Below are positions 24,968-36,153 of a stretch of DNA of 64,000 bases, one piece after another. Location of the stretch: contig NZ_JSEE01000012.1 of the NCBI RefSeq assembly GCF_001625355.1, forward strand, positions 84,110 to 148,109. Reading direction: 5' to 3'. Below the pieces are notes generated by a model. That model made no database searches, was not told where the DNA came from, and worked only from the letters and a program-made list of their open reading frames with translations. This DNA is from Marinomonas sp. TW1. Its GTDB lineage: Bacteria > Pseudomonadota > Gammaproteobacteria > Pseudomonadales > Marinomonadaceae. Every line of letters starts with the position of its first letter. Position 1 is the first letter of the stretch. The translations under genes were made by a program, and so were the position numbers.

Positions 24968-27832
24968 ATGACATCGTGCATCCGCGATTTGTTGAACAAC
25001 GACGAATTCATCGCTCGCCATATCGGACCAGATAGCCAAGAACAAGCTAAAATGCTGAACACCATTGGCGCAAGCGATCTCGCTGAATTAATTGAAAAAA
25101 CGGTTCCTGAGGCCATTTGCCAAGCAAACCTAGATTTAAGTGCGCAAGCGGTCAGCGAAAACGATGCCTTAGTAGAACTTAAAGCCATTGCACAACAAAA
25201 CAAAGTAGCGCGCTCCTTTATCGGCATGGGCTATCACGATACATTTGTGCCATCACCTATTTTACGAAATCTATTAGAAACCCCAGGTTGGTATACGGCT
25301 TATACGCCCTACCAGCCTGAAATCTCACAAGGTCGTTTAGAAGCCTTACTGAATTTCCAGCAAGTGATTATCGATCTAACCGGCATGGAGATCTCCAACG
25401 CATCACTATTGGACGAAGCAACCGCTGCCGCAGAAGCCATGACGCTGATGAAGCGCTCCAACCGAAAGAAAAGTAATTTACTCTTTGTCGCCGATCATTG
25501 TTTACCACAGACCATTGATGTGGTGAAAACACGCGCGGAATTACTTGGCATTGATGTGGTGGTAGACGATCTAGAGAAACTCAATGATCATGATGTCTTT
25601 GGTGCCATTGTTCAATATCCAGGCATTGACGGTGAAGTCAAAGATTTGACACCATTTATTGCCGCCGCTCACGAACAAAAAGCCTTGGTCAGCGTTGCCG
25701 TCGATCTACTTTCTCTTGTCTTGCTAAAATCTCCTGGCGACATGAGTGCGGACATTGTGTTTGGTAGCGCGCAACGTTTCGGTGTGCCAATGGGCTTTGG
25801 CGGTCCACACGCGGCCTTCCTTGCCACAAAAGACACATACAAACGCTCCATGCCTGGCCGTGTTATCGGCGTTTCCAAAGACAGCCATGATCAGCCAGCT
25901 CTGCGTATGGCTATGCAGACTCGTGAACAACACATTCGTCGCGAGAAAGCCACGTCTAACATCTGTACTGCACAAGCCCTTCTCGCCATGATGGCCAGTT
26001 TTTACGCGGTTTATCATGGTCCTGATGGATTAAAGAAAATCGCCTCTCGCGTTGCCGGACTAACTCACCTTCTTGCGTCTCAATTGCAAGCCAACGGCTT
26101 TAACAGTAATGCCAGTCATTTTGACACGCTTGTCATTGATAGCGACGATAAAACTCAAGCCATCTATGAAAAAGCGCAAGCGAAGTTAATGAATTTTTAT
26201 CAAGTCAGTGATAGCCGCTTGTCCATTGCCTTGAACGAAACCACCAAACCACAAGACATCGTCGACATCCTAGCTTGTTTTGACATTGCTACGGATGTTG
26301 AAAGCATTGCCAATATGAACATCAGCTTTGGCATTGCTGACAACCTATTACGTCAAGACGAGATTCTGACCCATCCTGTGTTCAACAGCCACCACAGTGA
26401 AACCGAGTTAATGCGCTACATGCATCAACTTGAAGTCAAAGACATCGCGCTTAATCAAAGCATGATTCCACTAGGTTCATGTACTATGAAGCTGAACGCG
26501 GCTTCTGAAATGATTCCTGTGACTTGGGCCGAGTTTGGTCGCATTCACCCATTTGCACCAGACAACCAAGTTTCTGGCTATCATGCCTTGCTACAAGAGC
26601 TGATTGCCATGCTTTCTAAAGCCACAGGTTACGACACGGTGTCCTTGCAACCTAACTCTGGCGCCCAAGGCGAATACGCCGGTTTGGTCGCCATTGATAA
26701 GTACCACAAGTCACGCGGCGACCATGATCGTGATGTGTGCTTGATCCCGAGCTCAGCCCACGGCACCAACCCAGCCTCTGCCGCTCTTGCTGGCATGAAA
26801 GTAGTCATTGTTAAGTGCGATGAGAACGGCAATATCGACCTTGATGATCTGGCTGAAAAAGCGGAAAAGCACGCAGAGCAACTAAGCTGCATCATGGCCA
26901 CCTACCCCTCTACTCACGGCGTGTTTGAAGAGCACATTCGTGAAGTATGCGACACAGTGCACAAATACGGCGGTCAAGTTTACATTGATGGCGCCAACCT
27001 TAATGCTTTGGTTGGCATTGCGCCTCCAGGCAGCTTTGGAGGTGATGTATCTCACCTAAACTTGCACAAAACTTTCTGTATACCACACGGTGGTGGTGGC
27101 CCAGGCATGGGACCAATTGGGGTGAAATCGCACCTTGCTCCTTTCTTACCAGGCCACACTATTAGCCCAGTTCTGGACATGGAAGAACAACATGGCGCCG
27201 TGTCTGCCGCCCCTTACGGCAGCGCTAGCATTCTAGTGATTACCTGGATGTACATCAAAATGATGGGCGATCAGGGCTTAAAAGACGCGACCTATAATGC
27301 CATTTTGAATGCCAACTATGTGGCCAAACGTCTAGGTGAGCACTACCCTGTGCTTTACACTGGCAAAAACAATACAGTCGCTCACGAGTGCATCATCGAC
27401 ATTCGTCCGTTGAAAGCGGAATCTGGCATTTCAGAAGAAGACATTGCTAAGCGCCTAATGGACTTTGGTTTCCATGCGCCAACCATGTCTTTCCCTGTGG
27501 CCGGCACCTTGATGATCGAACCAACCGAATCTGAAAACCTTGAAGAATTAGATCGCTTCTGTGACGCTATGATTCAAATTCGCAAAGAGATCAGTAAGGT
27601 TCAAACTAGCGAATGGAGCTTGGAAGACAATCCGCTTGTTAACGCTCCACACACCGCAGCAAGCCTGTTAGCCGCGGATTGGAACCACGGTTACACTCGC
27701 GAAGAAGCCGCCTACCCATTAGCTTGGATCAAAGCTCGTAAATATTGGCCACCCGTTGGCCGTATCGACAATGTCTACGGTGATCGCAACTTGTTCTGTG
27801 AGTGCCCACCGATTGAAAGCTACGAAGGCTAA
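24968..27832 (+). CDS. gcvP: Glycine dehydrogenase (decarboxylating), glycine cleavage P protein
   Basis: 954 residues, the single-chain form of the P protein. PLP enzyme that decarboxylates glycine and loads the aminomethyl group on GcvH. The N-terminal half has [33 protein letters not shown] and [18 protein letters not shown]; the C-terminal half has the PLP lysine in [18 protein letters not shown] near residue 700. RVIGVSKD and [14 protein letters not shown] are also as expected. GGTGATTGAACT precedes the ATG. A terminator follows. Confidence 0.96.
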   Translation: MTSCIRDLLNNDEFIARHIGPDSQEQAKMLNTIGASDLAELIEKTVPEAICQANLDLSAQAVSENDALVELKAIAQQNKVARSFIGMGYHDTFVPSPILRNLLETPGWYTAYTPYQPEISQGRLEALLNFQQVIIDLTGMEISNASLLDEATAAAEAMTLMKRSNRKKSNLLFVADHCLPQTIDVVKTRAELLGIDVVVDDLEKLNDHDVFGAIVQYPGIDGEVKDLTPFIAAAHEQKALVSVAVDLLSLVLLKSPGDMSADIVFGSAQRFGVPMGFGGPHAAFLATKDTYKRSMPGRVIGVSKDSHDQPALRMAMQTREQHIRREKATSNICTAQALLAMMASFYAVYHGPDGLKKIASRVAGLTHLLASQLQANGFNSNASHFDTLVIDSDDKTQAIYEKAQAKLMNFYQVSDSRLSIALNETTKPQDIVDILACFDIATDVESIANMNISFGIADNLLRQDEILTHPVFNSHHSETELMRYMHQLEVKDIALNQSMIPLGSCTMKLNAASEMIPVTWAEFGRIHPFAPDNQVSGYHALLQELIAMLSKATGYDTVSLQPNSGAQGEYAGLVAIDKYHKSRGDHDRDVCLIPSSAHGTNPASAALAGMKVVIVKCDENGNIDLDDLAEKAEKHAEQLSCIMATYPSTHGVFEEHIREVCDTVHKYGGQVYIDGANLNALVGIAPPGSFGGDVSHLNLHKTFCIPHGGGGPGMGPIGVKSHLAPFLPGHTISPVLDMEEQHGAVSAAPYGSASILVITWMYIKMMGDQGLKDATYNAILNANYVAKRLGEHYPVLYTGKNNTVAHECIIDIRPLKAESGISEEDIAKRLMDFGFHAPTMSFPVAGTLMIEPTESENLEELDRFCDAMIQIRKEISKVQTSEWSLEDNPLVNAPHTAASLLAADWNHGYTREEAAYPLAWIKARKYWPPVGRIDNVYGDRNLFCECPPIESYEG

Positions 27833-27882
27833 TTCTGCGATTAAAACTGAGACAAATCTTTGCATCTAACCAGAATCGCCAT

Positions 27883-27916
27883 AAAGCGAGCCTAACCATC
27901 TGTTAGTCTCGCTTTT
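27883..27916. terminator. Terminator after gcvP
   Basis: AAAGCGAG pairs with CTCGCTTT, with an inner CTAAC/GTTAG stem, then TTTTTT. It also ends at the stop of the convergent gene at 27917. Confidence 0.85.
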
Positions 27917-28687
27917 TTATTGGCTACCATCTACTTCCCGCCAAAGCGCGCCACCTAGGCGCTGAAAATAGACAGCAAAAGCCTGATTAATACGTTCCCT
28001 TTGCTGCCCTTGTGGATACAAACCTCGGCTCGCTTCGGTGGAATATCGCGAACCTCTCACCAAAAAGCCATTATTAGGACACGCATCCTCAATAAACGCC
28101 TCAAAAGATCGAGCGCACAGCTCTTCAGGTTTTGCATAATATAGAATGTTATATTCTTGATCAGCTTGCTGAGAGGCACGAAACAACTCGCTTGGTTCAT
28201 CACCTGCTGGATTCAACATAATGGCTTTAAAGCACTCTGTTAAGGCAAGGTTTAATGGGTGATTCACTGTTTGCGTCACATCCACCAGATTCAACCATTG
28301 GCGAGAAGCAAAGCTCATAGCGGGTGATTGAGGGTACAACTTATCAGCAATATAATGATCAAAGGCGTGAAACCATTCGTGCGCCAGACTGCCTGCCCCT
28401 GCATTTTTCGCTAAGGCAAGCTGCCTAGTTGCTGGAGTGTAATGCGCTGCCACACCTGGCTGCCCGCCCTTACCATATTGCAAGCCAAGTGTACCGCGCA
28501 ATGAAATTAAGGCTTCCGGCGCCTGCAAGACCGTCATTAGATCCAACAAGGCTTGATAAAAATTGATCGCGGCTCGATCTCGCTCGTGTGGCGTAACCCA
28601 ACGACCCATTTCAATCCCGCGAAAATCAAACTGACGCCGGATCGAGACAAAAGAAATTTGTGTTTCTGAAGGATGGGACATTGGCAT
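27917..28687 (-). CDS. Zincin-like protein, probably CLCA_X/LPD1 type
   Basis: 256 residues. The segment SLAHEWFHAFDHYIAD near residue 107 is an HExxH-like motif with downstream His and Asp, as in metallopeptidase-like domains. FRGIEMGRWVTPHERDRAAINFYQALLDL and AKPEELCARSFEAFIED match what I remember of a gammaproteobacterial family called CLCA_X, related to the LPD1 domain of phage-linked polyvalent proteins. No signal peptide is seen, so it is probably cytoplasmic. AAGAAG lies before the ATG at 28685-28687; a second ATG two codons on is possible. Function unknown. Confidence 0.65.
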   Translation of the reverse strand: MPMSHPSETQISFVSIRRQFDFRGIEMGRWVTPHERDRAAINFYQALLDLMTVLQAPEALISLRGTLGLQYGKGGQPGVAAHYTPATRQLALAKNAGAGSLAHEWFHAFDHYIADKLYPQSPAMSFASRQWLNLVDVTQTVNHPLNLALTECFKAIMLNPAGDEPSELFRASQQADQEYNILYYAKPEELCARSFEAFIEDACPNNGFLVRGSRYSTEASRGLYPQGQQRERINQAFAVYFQRLGGALWREVDGSQ

Positions 28688-28707
28688 TTAGCTTCTTATT
28701 TTTAGGT

Positions 28708-29184
28708 TTATACCTTATGTAAATATAGACAATTAACTTGTTTAAGTTTAGCCAGCTTAACCTGTTTGCAGACTGACAACTCACATTGCACATGAGAACG
28801 TACTGCGGCAATCGCTCGCTCATCTTGATTCAGTTTTATCACTTGCTCATCTTGCCAATCAAGTAAGCGATCCACTTCATCCTGATATGCTTCTTCGATC
28901 TTAGTCAGAGCAATTTGCTGCTCTAAACTCAAAGTCAAACCTTGAGACTCCAGCTGCTTGCCAACAGAATTGAATGTTTGTTGCCACAATAGTGATGGCA
29001 ATTCATCGTCTCGTTCCCGTCTATCATTTCGACCATTTGAAACGGAACTGGTTCTAACTTCAGTAATAGACTGAACAAACTCGTTATTATTCTCAACAGT
29101 GCCAGTGAACCCAATAGGAGAAATTACCACCAAACATGTCGCAGTAAACGACTTTAAATATTTTAATGTAGACATCAACATCAT
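28708..29184 (-). CDS. Small secreted protein of unknown function
   Basis: 158 residues. LKYLKSFTATCLVVISPIGFTGT near the N-terminus reads as a signal peptide or membrane anchor. The mature part is polar, with a charged stretch RNDRRERDDELPS and a helical region of heptad-like spacing (LEQQIALTKIEEAYQDEVDRLLDWQDEQ in two pieces). Two cysteines near the end (QCELSVCKQ) and one more at VNCLY. The start is uncertain among ATGs at 29175-29184. Not recognised; it ends 21 bases before the zincin-like gene and reads the same way. Confidence 0.5.
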   Translation of the reverse strand: MMLMSTLKYLKSFTATCLVVISPIGFTGTVENNNEFVQSITEVRTSSVSNGRNDRRERDDELPSLLWQQTFNSVGKQLESQGLTLSLEQQIALTKIEEAYQDEVDRLLDWQDEQVIKLNQDERAIAAVRSHVQCELSVCKQVKLAKLKQVNCLYLHKV

Positions 29185-29404
29185 TAGGGTCTCATTACAT
29201 TAACAGTCTAATCATTAAGCCTGAGCCAATGAATAGCGGCAAGACGGTCTTATGCAAATGCACAATAGAATCTCATCTGTACAATCTAATGTCCGATGCT
29301 GACAAGCTAGCCACAAAAAAGCACGAAACGGGATAGGGTAAAATAACAAGTTCGCGACAACCAATGCCACGAACTTACTCTAGCTAGATATGGAATCAAA
29401 GTGA

Positions 29405-30373
29405 TTAATAAAGGGCTTTAAGGGTATGATTCATTAAAGATTGCCACTCATCATCTAACGGCGCTTCAAATACTTTTTTCTCACCATTAAGTTCAATAAC
29501 CAAGCGAGTCGCATGCAAGCATAAACGTTTAAAACCTAACGCTTTACTGGCTTTCAACGCTTCCGCTGGGGAATACTTATCGTCTCCTACAATGGGATAG
29601 CCAGCATGCAAAGTATGAACACGAATTTGGTGGGTTCTACCCGTCACAGGCTCACACTCAATCAAGCTATAATCTTCAAATTGTCGAACCAACTTAAACA
29701 AGGTCAGACTTTCTTTACCATCAGTATGAACTTTTACCACTCGCTCACCTGATTTAAGCTCATTTTTCAACAAAGGCGCATTCACCTGTTGCTTGCGCTT
29801 TGGCCAGCTCCCATACACCAGAGCGAAATAAGTCTTTTGCACACCTTCCTTTTCTCGCAGTGCCGTATGCAACTCTTTTAGCACTGATCGCTTTTTGGCA
29901 ATCATTATCAAACCCGAGGTGTCTCGGTCTAATCGATGAACCAGCTCAATAAATTTTTCTTGCGGGCGCATTTGACGCACCACTTCCACTAAACCAAAGC
30001 TGAGACCACTGCCACCATGTACAGCCAAGCCAGATGGTTTATTGACCACCAATAAGCCTTTATCTTCATAAACGATACGAGACTCAATCTCATTTTTCAG
30101 TTTGTCTGACAAGTCTGGTTTTTTAGATTCTGGCGCAATCACGATTGGCGCAATACGAACAACATCGTCAGACTGCAGTCGATAATCTGGTTTGGTTCGC
30201 TTTTTATTAACGCGAATTTCACCTTTCCTCAGCAGGTTGTAAATTTTCCCCTTAGGCACACCCTTCAAAAAAGTAACAAGAAAATTATCAATCCTTTGTT
30301 CGTGATTGTTTTCATCTATCGTCACATAGCGTACGGCGGGGCGAGGGGCTAAATTCGGGTCTGTTTCAGACAT
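29405..30373 (-). CDS. rluC: 23S rRNA pseudouridine synthase RluC
   Basis: 322 residues. Makes pseudouridines in 23S rRNA (positions 955, 2504 and 2580 in E. coli). An S4 RNA-binding domain (RIDNFLVTFLKGVPKGKIYNLLRKG) precedes the catalytic domain with the aspartate in ELVHRLDRDTSGLIM near residue 145 and EPVTGRTHQIRVH. ATG at 30371-30373 is used; a TTG at 30377-30379 has better spacing to AAAGGA. The rluC/rne divergent pair is also seen in E. coli, which supports RluC rather than RluD. Confidence 0.9.
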   Translation of the reverse strand: MSETDPNLAPRPAVRYVTIDENNHEQRIDNFLVTFLKGVPKGKIYNLLRKGEIRVNKKRTKPDYRLQSDDVVRIAPIVIAPESKKPDLSDKLKNEIESRIVYEDKGLLVVNKPSGLAVHGGSGLSFGLVEVVRQMRPQEKFIELVHRLDRDTSGLIMIAKKRSVLKELHTALREKEGVQKTYFALVYGSWPKRKQQVNAPLLKNELKSGERVVKVHTDGKESLTLFKLVRQFEDYSLIECEPVTGRTHQIRVHTLHAGYPIVGDDKYSPAEALKASKALGFKRLCLHATRLVIELNGEKKVFEAPLDDEWQSLMNHTLKALY

Positions 30374-30599
30374 ATGCAAAGATTGGTTTCCTTTATAATT
30401 GAAGCACTTAGTTTTTACTGTTATATTCAATATCGCAAAGGGTAAGAGGCAACAAAACGCCTCGAAGATAAGAAGCAAGAATTGAATGATACTGCCAGAG
30501 CGACACTTTGGCCCCTATCTTACCTCTGTAACAGTTAATCTTAAATATTAAACCGCATGATTCGGAAAAAACCGCATCAGTGGAAGGAATTTCATTAAA

Positions 30600-30719
30600 T
30601 TGCTCAACCGCGCGTTCGCGATGTTTGACAAAAAGGCAAAGAAACGAGACCAGTTAAAGAGACTATTTGGTAATAATCGAGGCAGCGACCGCTACACGCG
30701 TTTAGTTAGAAATAAATGA
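30600..30719 (+). CDS. Possible 39-residue leader peptide upstream of rne
   Basis: A TTG-started frame with AAGGAA ten bases upstream, ending in TGA at 30717-30719. The product begins MLNRAFAMFDKKAKKRDQL and continues KRLFGNNRGSDRYTRLVRNK: very basic and compact, with clean codon use. It lies in the 472-base gap between rluC and rne, 126 bases before the rne start. An internal ATG (30621) would give 32 residues. It could be a real small protein, a leader peptide acting on rne, or chance. Confidence 0.35.
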   Translation: MLNRAFAMFDKKAKKRDQLKRLFGNNRGSDRYTRLVRNK

Positions 30720-30762
30720 ATCCAGTATTCATCTCGCCAGACAAAAACTGAATGATTTGCTC

Positions 30763-30768
30763 TATAAT
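30763..30768 (+). promoter_or_regulatory. Candidate -10 element for rne
   Basis: TATAAT lies 78 bases before the rne start codon. The matching -35 region (around 30740) is weak. RNase E genes often have long leaders and several promoters, so this may be one of several. Confidence 0.3.
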
Positions 30769-30845
30769 TTTGAGTCAGATTGATTAATGGTTGCCCTGAC
30801 ACTGCTGTGGCGTTTTCGTATCCGCTAACAGAGTTCACACATAAA

Positions 30846-33800
30846 ATGATTAGAATGTTAATAAATGCAACTCAACAAGAAGAGTTGCGCGTTGCACTAG
30901 TAGACGGTCAACGTCTGTATGATCTAGATATCGAATCTGGCTCTCGCGAGCAGAAAAAATCCAACATTTATAAAGGCAAAATTACTCGAGTTGAACCGAG
31001 TCTTGAAGCCGCTTTTGTTGATTTTGGCGCAGACCGCCACGGATTCCTTCCTCTCAAAGAAATCTCGAAAACCTACTTTTCTAAAAAAGCGAACCATGAT
31101 GGCCGCATCAACATCAAAGATGTGATCAGCGAAGGTCAAGAAGTCATTGTTCAGGTAGACAAAGAAGAACGTGGCAACAAAGGCGCCGCACTAACGACTT
31201 TTGTCAGCCTAGCTGGACGCTACCTTGTTTTGATGCCGAACAATCCACGCGCAGGTGGCATTTCTCGTCGCATTGATGGTGATGATCGCTCGCAATTAAA
31301 AGAAGCCATGTCTGGCCTAAAAACGCCTGAAAATGGCGGATTAATTGTCCGTACAGCTGGGGTTGGCCGTTCAACGGAAGAGCTTCAGTGGGATTTAGAC
31401 TACTTAGAAACCCTTTGGAGCTCCATTACCAAAGCCGCAACAGAGAAACCAGCCCCTTTCCTAATTTACCAGGAAAGTAACATTGTGATTCGCGCCATTC
31501 GAGACTACTTGCGCGAAGACATTGGCGAAGTACTAATTGATGAAAAGCAAGCTTACCAAGATGCGGTCAATTTTGTGATGCAAGTTATGCCTCACTTTAA
31601 ATCACGCATTAAGCTTTACACAGACTCTACCCCTTTATTCAATCGCTTCCAGATTGAAACCCAGATCGAAACAGCCTTCCAACGTGAAGTACGTTTGCCG
31701 TCTGGTGGCTCTATTGTTATTGACCCTACCGAAGCCTTGGTATCGATCGACATCAACTCGGCACGAGCAACCAAAGGTGGCGACATTGAAGAGACGGCGC
31801 TACAGACCAACCTTGAGGCGGCCGATGAAATTGCTCGTCAGCTAAGACTTCGTGATATTGGCGGCTTGGTGGTCATCGACTTCATCGACATGACACCAGT
31901 ACGCAACCAGAAAGAAGTTGAAAATCGTATGAAGACGGCGCTTGAAGCTGACCGAGCTCGAGTTCAGCTTGGTCGCATTTCACGCTTCGGTCTACTGGAA
32001 ATGTCTCGTCAACGCTTACGCCCATCTTTGGGTGAGACAAGCGGCATCGTTTGTCCTCGCTGTAACGGCCAAGGCTTCATTCGTGATGTTGAATCACTTG
32101 CTTTATCTGTACTTCGTTTAATCGAAGAAGAGTGTGCGAAAGAACGTACCGCACAAATTCGCGCCGTGCTGCCTGTTTCCGTCGCCACTTTCTTGTTGAA
32201 CGAGAAACGCACCAACATCGCCAAAATTGAGAAGCGCAATAGCGTTCATATTATCCTTGTGCCAAACCCGCACATGGAAACACCTCATTTTGAAGTTGAA
32301 CGAATCCGCGATGACAACTCAGTCGTGTCACAGAACGACACTAGCTACACATTAGTAGAGACGCCTGAGCAACCTCCGTACGAACCACGTCAAGCGAATG
32401 AAGTTGTTCGTCCGCAAGCGGCCGTAACGAGTATTGCACCAAAAGCACCGGCTCCGGCGCATACCAACACACCAGTAAAAAGCAAGCCTAGCAAGGTTAG
32501 TAAACCGAGCCTGCTAACCCGCATTTTGACAGCCCTATTTGGAGACTCAACGGAATCCAAGAGCGCAGATAAAGGCGGCAAAAGCACCACAGCCAACAAA
32601 AACACTCGCAGCAACACCAGCAAGAATACCAACAAGAATGCTCGACCAAATCGCAACAAGCGCAATGTAAAACACCAAAGTGCTGAACGTGAGAGTGAAG
32701 AGTCACAAGAAAAAGCACGCTCGACTCGTCAATCACGCCGCGAGCAAGCCGAAGCGGGCGGTAAGAACAACAATAGTCGTCGCAACAACCGCCCTAATCG
32801 TCAAAACGATCAGGACAATAAGACCGAGACGCAAGAGCAAACACCAAAAGCGGCACGTCAGCAAAAAGAAGTGCCGGAAGTGAAAGAGCGTAAGCGTGAT
32901 CGCAATGAGAACCGCCGTCGCAATGGTAAAATTAAAGACGAAGCCCTAGAAAATGCAAAACTACAAGAAGCTGAACAAGCCGCTAAAGTAGAATCTGCAG
33001 AAAAAGCTGAGTCCGACAACCAATCTAATCAACAGAGTAATTCTGGAGATGAGCCACAGCAACGTCGCTCTCGTCGCTCTCGCCGTTCTCGTCGCCCTCA
33101 ACGCGAAGAGACTACCGTAGAGAATAATACAGAAGAGACAGCACAAACTGAGTCTCAAGCAAGCGTCACACCAGCTGAACAAGCAGAAACCTCAACTGAA
33201 GCCGCTGCCCCAATCAGCTCGGACGTTGTTGAAGCAGCGACTCAAGCGCTTGATGAAAACAATGCGACAACAGCGGAAGCTCGCCCAGACAAAGAAGCAG
33301 AAAGCAACACCACTTCTGATACAAAAACAGAAGAAGTCGTAAAGCCTAAGCCTAAAATGTCTGTTAAGGCACAAATTAGCAAAGCTGAACAAGGCGCAGA
33401 ACCTGAAGCCGCAAAAATGGAAGAAACGCCAGATCTAACGACTTCTGAAGAGACAAGCACTGAGTCAGAAAAAGTTAATACTGCGTCTGCTGAACCGGTA
33501 TCTGAAGCTGAAGCACTGAAAAGCGATGCCGAATTAACAGAAACGACTGACAGCGTAACGACTGAATCTATTGCTGACACATCAATTCAACAAGCAACAA
33601 TAGAAGAAGTAGCCTCAAAGGAGACATCAGAAGAAACCAGCGCAGAACCTAAAGCACAAGTCACTTCACCTGAAATGGAAGCGACAGAAGCTGCAGCGCC
33701 AATAGCTGATGAGACGGACACTGAGAATGCTAAACCAGCAACTCAGCAAACATCCGCCACTCAAGCTGAACAGCCTAGTGAAGAGACGACCTCAGTAGAT

Positions 33801-34091
33801 GACGCGCAAGCGGCCAATACTGAAACAGAGCAAGCAACAGATAAAAAAGCTCGCGTTCCACGTCGTGGCCGCGGTAAGCCAGTTGCTAAAACGTCAAGTG
33901 CAGAAGCAGTCGCTCCTGTTGAGTTGCCAGAAGCGATTCTTGCTCAGCAAGAAAAACTCCGCCAAGAGCAGGAAGAAAAACGTAATGCGGCAACCTCTCG
34001 ACGTCGTGCCTCATCCGGTCGAGTTAAAAATGACCCAAGACTGGCACGCGAAGAAAGCCAATCGGTAGAAGAAAACGCTGAATCAAATTAG
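30846..34091 (+). CDS. rne: Ribonuclease E
   Basis: 1081 residues. Endoribonuclease that starts mRNA decay, processes rRNA and tRNA, and scaffolds the degradosome at the inner membrane. The catalytic half begins [17 protein letters not shown]; the S1 domain spans about residues 38-120. The metal-binding aspartates are in [11 protein letters not shown] and VVIDFIDM, and the zinc link is CPRCNGQG near residue 400. After ~residue 520 the protein is disordered: a basic Arg/Lys/Asn block, [12 protein letters not shown] near residue 745, then a long acidic Glu/Thr/Ala region, and a C-terminal basic patch. [11 protein letters not shown] near 560 may be the membrane-binding helix. Start is the ATG at 30846; an in-frame one at 30780 lacks homology. 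Confidence 0.96.
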   Translation: MIRMLINATQQEELRVALVDGQRLYDLDIESGSREQKKSNIYKGKITRVEPSLEAAFVDFGADRHGFLPLKEISKTYFSKKANHDGRINIKDVISEGQEVIVQVDKEERGNKGAALTTFVSLAGRYLVLMPNNPRAGGISRRIDGDDRSQLKEAMSGLKTPENGGLIVRTAGVGRSTEELQWDLDYLETLWSSITKAATEKPAPFLIYQESNIVIRAIRDYLREDIGEVLIDEKQAYQDAVNFVMQVMPHFKSRIKLYTDSTPLFNRFQIETQIETAFQREVRLPSGGSIVIDPTEALVSIDINSARATKGGDIEETALQTNLEAADEIARQLRLRDIGGLVVIDFIDMTPVRNQKEVENRMKTALEADRARVQLGRISRFGLLEMSRQRLRPSLGETSGIVCPRCNGQGFIRDVESLALSVLRLIEEECAKERTAQIRAVLPVSVATFLLNEKRTNIAKIEKRNSVHIILVPNPHMETPHFEVERIRDDNSVVSQNDTSYTLVETPEQPPYEPRQANEVVRPQAAVTSIAPKAPAPAHTNTPVKSKPSKVSKPSLLTRILTALFGDSTESKSADKGGKSTTANKNTRSNTSKNTNKNARPNRNKRNVKHQSAERESEESQEKARSTRQSRREQAEAGGKNNNSRRNNRPNRQNDQDNKTETQEQTPKAARQQKEVPEVKERKRDRNENRRRNGKIKDEALENAKLQEAEQAAKVESAEKAESDNQSNQQSNSGDEPQQRRSRRSRRSRRPQREETTVENNTEETAQTESQASVTPAEQAETSTEAAAPISSDVVEAATQALDENNATTAEARPDKEAESNTTSDTKTEEVVKPKPKMSVKAQISKAEQGAEPEAAKMEETPDLTTSEETSTESEKVNTASAEPVSEAEALKSDAELTETTDSVTTESIADTSIQQATIEEVASKETSEETSAEPKAQVTSPEMEATEAAAPIADETDTENAKPATQQTSATQAEQPSEETTSVDDAQAANTETEQATDKKARVPRRGRGKPVAKTSSAEAVAPVELPEAILAQQEKLRQEQEEKRNAATSRRRASSGRVKNDPRLAREESQSVEENAESN

Positions 34092-34120
34092 GATTAATTG
34101 ATTCTTAATTCTTTTACTTA

Positions 34121-34144
34121 GAGCCCGCTTTTGCGGGCTCTTTT
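34121..34144 (+). terminator. Terminator of rne
   Basis: GAGCCCGC and GCGGGCTC form a perfect stem with a 4-base loop, followed by TTTT, 30 bases after the stop codon. Confidence 0.9.
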
Positions 34145-34205
34145 ACAGACAAACGTAGACTTTTTCAACGGATTGATTTTGATTAAAAACGGATAGGTAA
34201 ATTCA

Positions 34206-35858
34206 ATGATCATTGATTTTTCTAGGTTCAAAGATTGGACATTAGTAGGCGACTTATTCGGGGGGGCAACCACGGCTGTTGTCTCACTCCCTCTCGCACT
34301 CGCCTTCGGCGTTGCCTCTGGGGCTGGCGCGGAAGCAGGCCTTTGGGGCGCCATCTTAGTTGGGCTGTTTGCCGCAATATTTGGTGGCTCAACGAGCCTT
34401 ATTTCAGAACCCACCGGCCCTATGACGGTAATCATGACTGCCGTACTGACCAGCATGATGGCAAGTAGCCCCGAAAGCGGCCTAGCCATGGCATTTACCG
34501 TAGTGATGATTGCTGGCGCGTTTCAAATAACCTTAGGCTATTTAAAGCTCGGTAAATACATCACCCTAATGCCTTACAGTGTCATCTCTGGATTCATGTC
34601 AGGCATTGGTGTCATTCTGGTCATTCTACAGCTGGCCCCTTTCTTAGGGCACCCTTCCCCAGCCGGCGGCGTGGTTGGCACATTAACCGCCCTCCCTAGC
34701 TTACTGATGAACCTAAAGTTCTCAGAATTGTTTCTTGGGCTCATGACCCTCGGCGTTTTATTTTACGTACCCAAAAAGTGGCGTCGATATGCCCCTCCTC
34801 AATTAATTGCCCTGGTCGCTATCACTCTTATTTCCATCATCCTATTTGATGACTCCGATGTCCGTAGAATTGGCATTATCCCTTCAGGACTGCCTTCCAT
34901 TCATTGGCCAACCTTTGAATTCCCCGTGATTATGGAAATGGTCATTAACGGCTTAGTCTTGGGAACACTTGGTTGTATTGATACACTCTTAACCGCGGTT
35001 ATCGCGGACAGCTTAACTCGTAAAGAACACGACTCTAATCGCGAGTTAATTGGCCAAGGCGTTGCCAACTTCGTTTCCGGCTTACTAGGCGGCCTACCGG
35101 GTGCTGGTGCAACCATGGGAACGGTAGTCAACATCCAGACAGGGGCAAAATCCCCTCTAGCAGGCATCACCCGCGCCGTTATCCTATTGTTCGTGGTTCT
35201 CGGTGCCTCACAGTTAATCAGCCCAATTCCCATGGCAGTGCTTGCTGGAATCGCACTCTACGTAGGGATCAACATTCTTGACTGGAGCTTCCTTAAGCGT
35301 GCCCACAAAGTCGCCTTATCTCCTACTATTATCATGTATGGGGTCATGGCTTTAACCGTCTTTGTCGATCTTATGGTTGCGGTAGGCATTGGGGTGTTTA
35401 TTGCTAACATCATCACCATCGAGAAACTGAGTCGCCTACAATCAGGCAATGTGAAAGCCATTAGTGATGCTGATGACGACATACCATTGACGGAAGAGGA
35501 AAAAAGCCTACTAGACAGTGCAAATGGCAAAGTATTGTTATTCTACCTATCTGGCCCAATGATTTTTGGCGCCAGTAAAGCCATTGCCAAACACCACAAT
35601 CGAATCCATAACTATAAAGCGGTTGTATTGGACCTAAGTGCTGTTCCTATGATGGATCTAACCATTGGCCTAGCTCTCGAAAACGCCATCAAAGATGCCA
35701 TTGATGCTGATTGTGCGGTATACATTTACAGCCCTAATGGACAAACCACGGAACGACTTGAAAAACTTGGTGTTATTAATCGACTCCCTGAAAACGCTTT
35801 TTGTGAGTCGCGATTACAAGCCCTTGAGCACGCCTCAAACAGCATAACCTCAGCTTAA
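34206..35858 (+). CDS. SulP-family anion transporter (SLC26-like) with STAS domain
   Basis: 550 residues. A membrane domain of 10-14 hydrophobic segments covers residues ~15-420, with GDLFGGATTAVVSLPLALAFGVASGAGAEAGLW in pieces and GGSTSLISEPTGPMTVIMTA, typical of the SulP family. The STAS domain lies at about 430-540 (VLLFYLSGPMIFGASKAI, AVVLDLSAVPMMDLTI). Substrate may be sulfate, bicarbonate or dicarboxylate; sequence does not decide. It stands between the rne terminator and its own, so it is likely monocistronic. Confidence 0.9.
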   Translation: MIIDFSRFKDWTLVGDLFGGATTAVVSLPLALAFGVASGAGAEAGLWGAILVGLFAAIFGGSTSLISEPTGPMTVIMTAVLTSMMASSPESGLAMAFTVVMIAGAFQITLGYLKLGKYITLMPYSVISGFMSGIGVILVILQLAPFLGHPSPAGGVVGTLTALPSLLMNLKFSELFLGLMTLGVLFYVPKKWRRYAPPQLIALVAITLISIILFDDSDVRRIGIIPSGLPSIHWPTFEFPVIMEMVINGLVLGTLGCIDTLLTAVIADSLTRKEHDSNRELIGQGVANFVSGLLGGLPGAGATMGTVVNIQTGAKSPLAGITRAVILLFVVLGASQLISPIPMAVLAGIALYVGINILDWSFLKRAHKVALSPTIIMYGVMALTVFVDLMVAVGIGVFIANIITIEKLSRLQSGNVKAISDADDDIPLTEEEKSLLDSANGKVLLFYLSGPMIFGASKAIAKHHNRIHNYKAVVLDLSAVPMMDLTIGLALENAIKDAIDADCAVYIYSPNGQTTERLEKLGVINRLPENAFCESRLQALEHASNSITSA

Positions 35859-35880
35859 CCTTAACCTAATAACAACCATC

Positions 35881-35911
35881 AAAAACCTATCGATACTCGG
35901 TAGGTTTTTTT
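35881..35911 (+). terminator. Terminator of the SulP gene
   Basis: AAAACCTA-type arm and TAGGTTTT pair around CGATACTCGG, ending in a run of T. It lies 23 bases after the stop codon. The following ~190 bases to 36104 hold no gene I can support. Confidence 0.82.
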
Positions 35912-36104
35912 ATTCCAAGAGAACACCCACCTTATTACACCCCAGCCTAAGACTTTATTTACACGAGCAAGAAAGCGCCAACAGACACAACAGCCCACTA
36001 AGAGCGCCCATTAATAAGCAAATTAAAAAGCGTTTAAGCAAAACGATTCAATGTCTAGATAACAGGCAACAGAGAATCAAACAACACACATTGCGAGCAC
36101 AAAA

Positions 36105-36130
36105 AAAAGCCACTCAATTGAGTGGCTTTT
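36105..36130 (-). terminator. Terminator of aceF
   Basis: AAAAGCCACTCAATTGAGTGGCTTTT is a perfect palindrome in two halves (AAAAGCCACTCAA and TTGAGTGGCTTTT); on the minus strand it is followed by a T run. It lies 23 bases after aceF. Confidence 0.88.
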
Positions 36131-36153
36131 CGTATGCATAACGCACTTGAGGA

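Noticed and set aside
32390..33580. Minus-strand open frames inside rne
   Set aside because: They arise from the biased, repetitive codons of the RNase E tail and lie wholly inside a certain gene.
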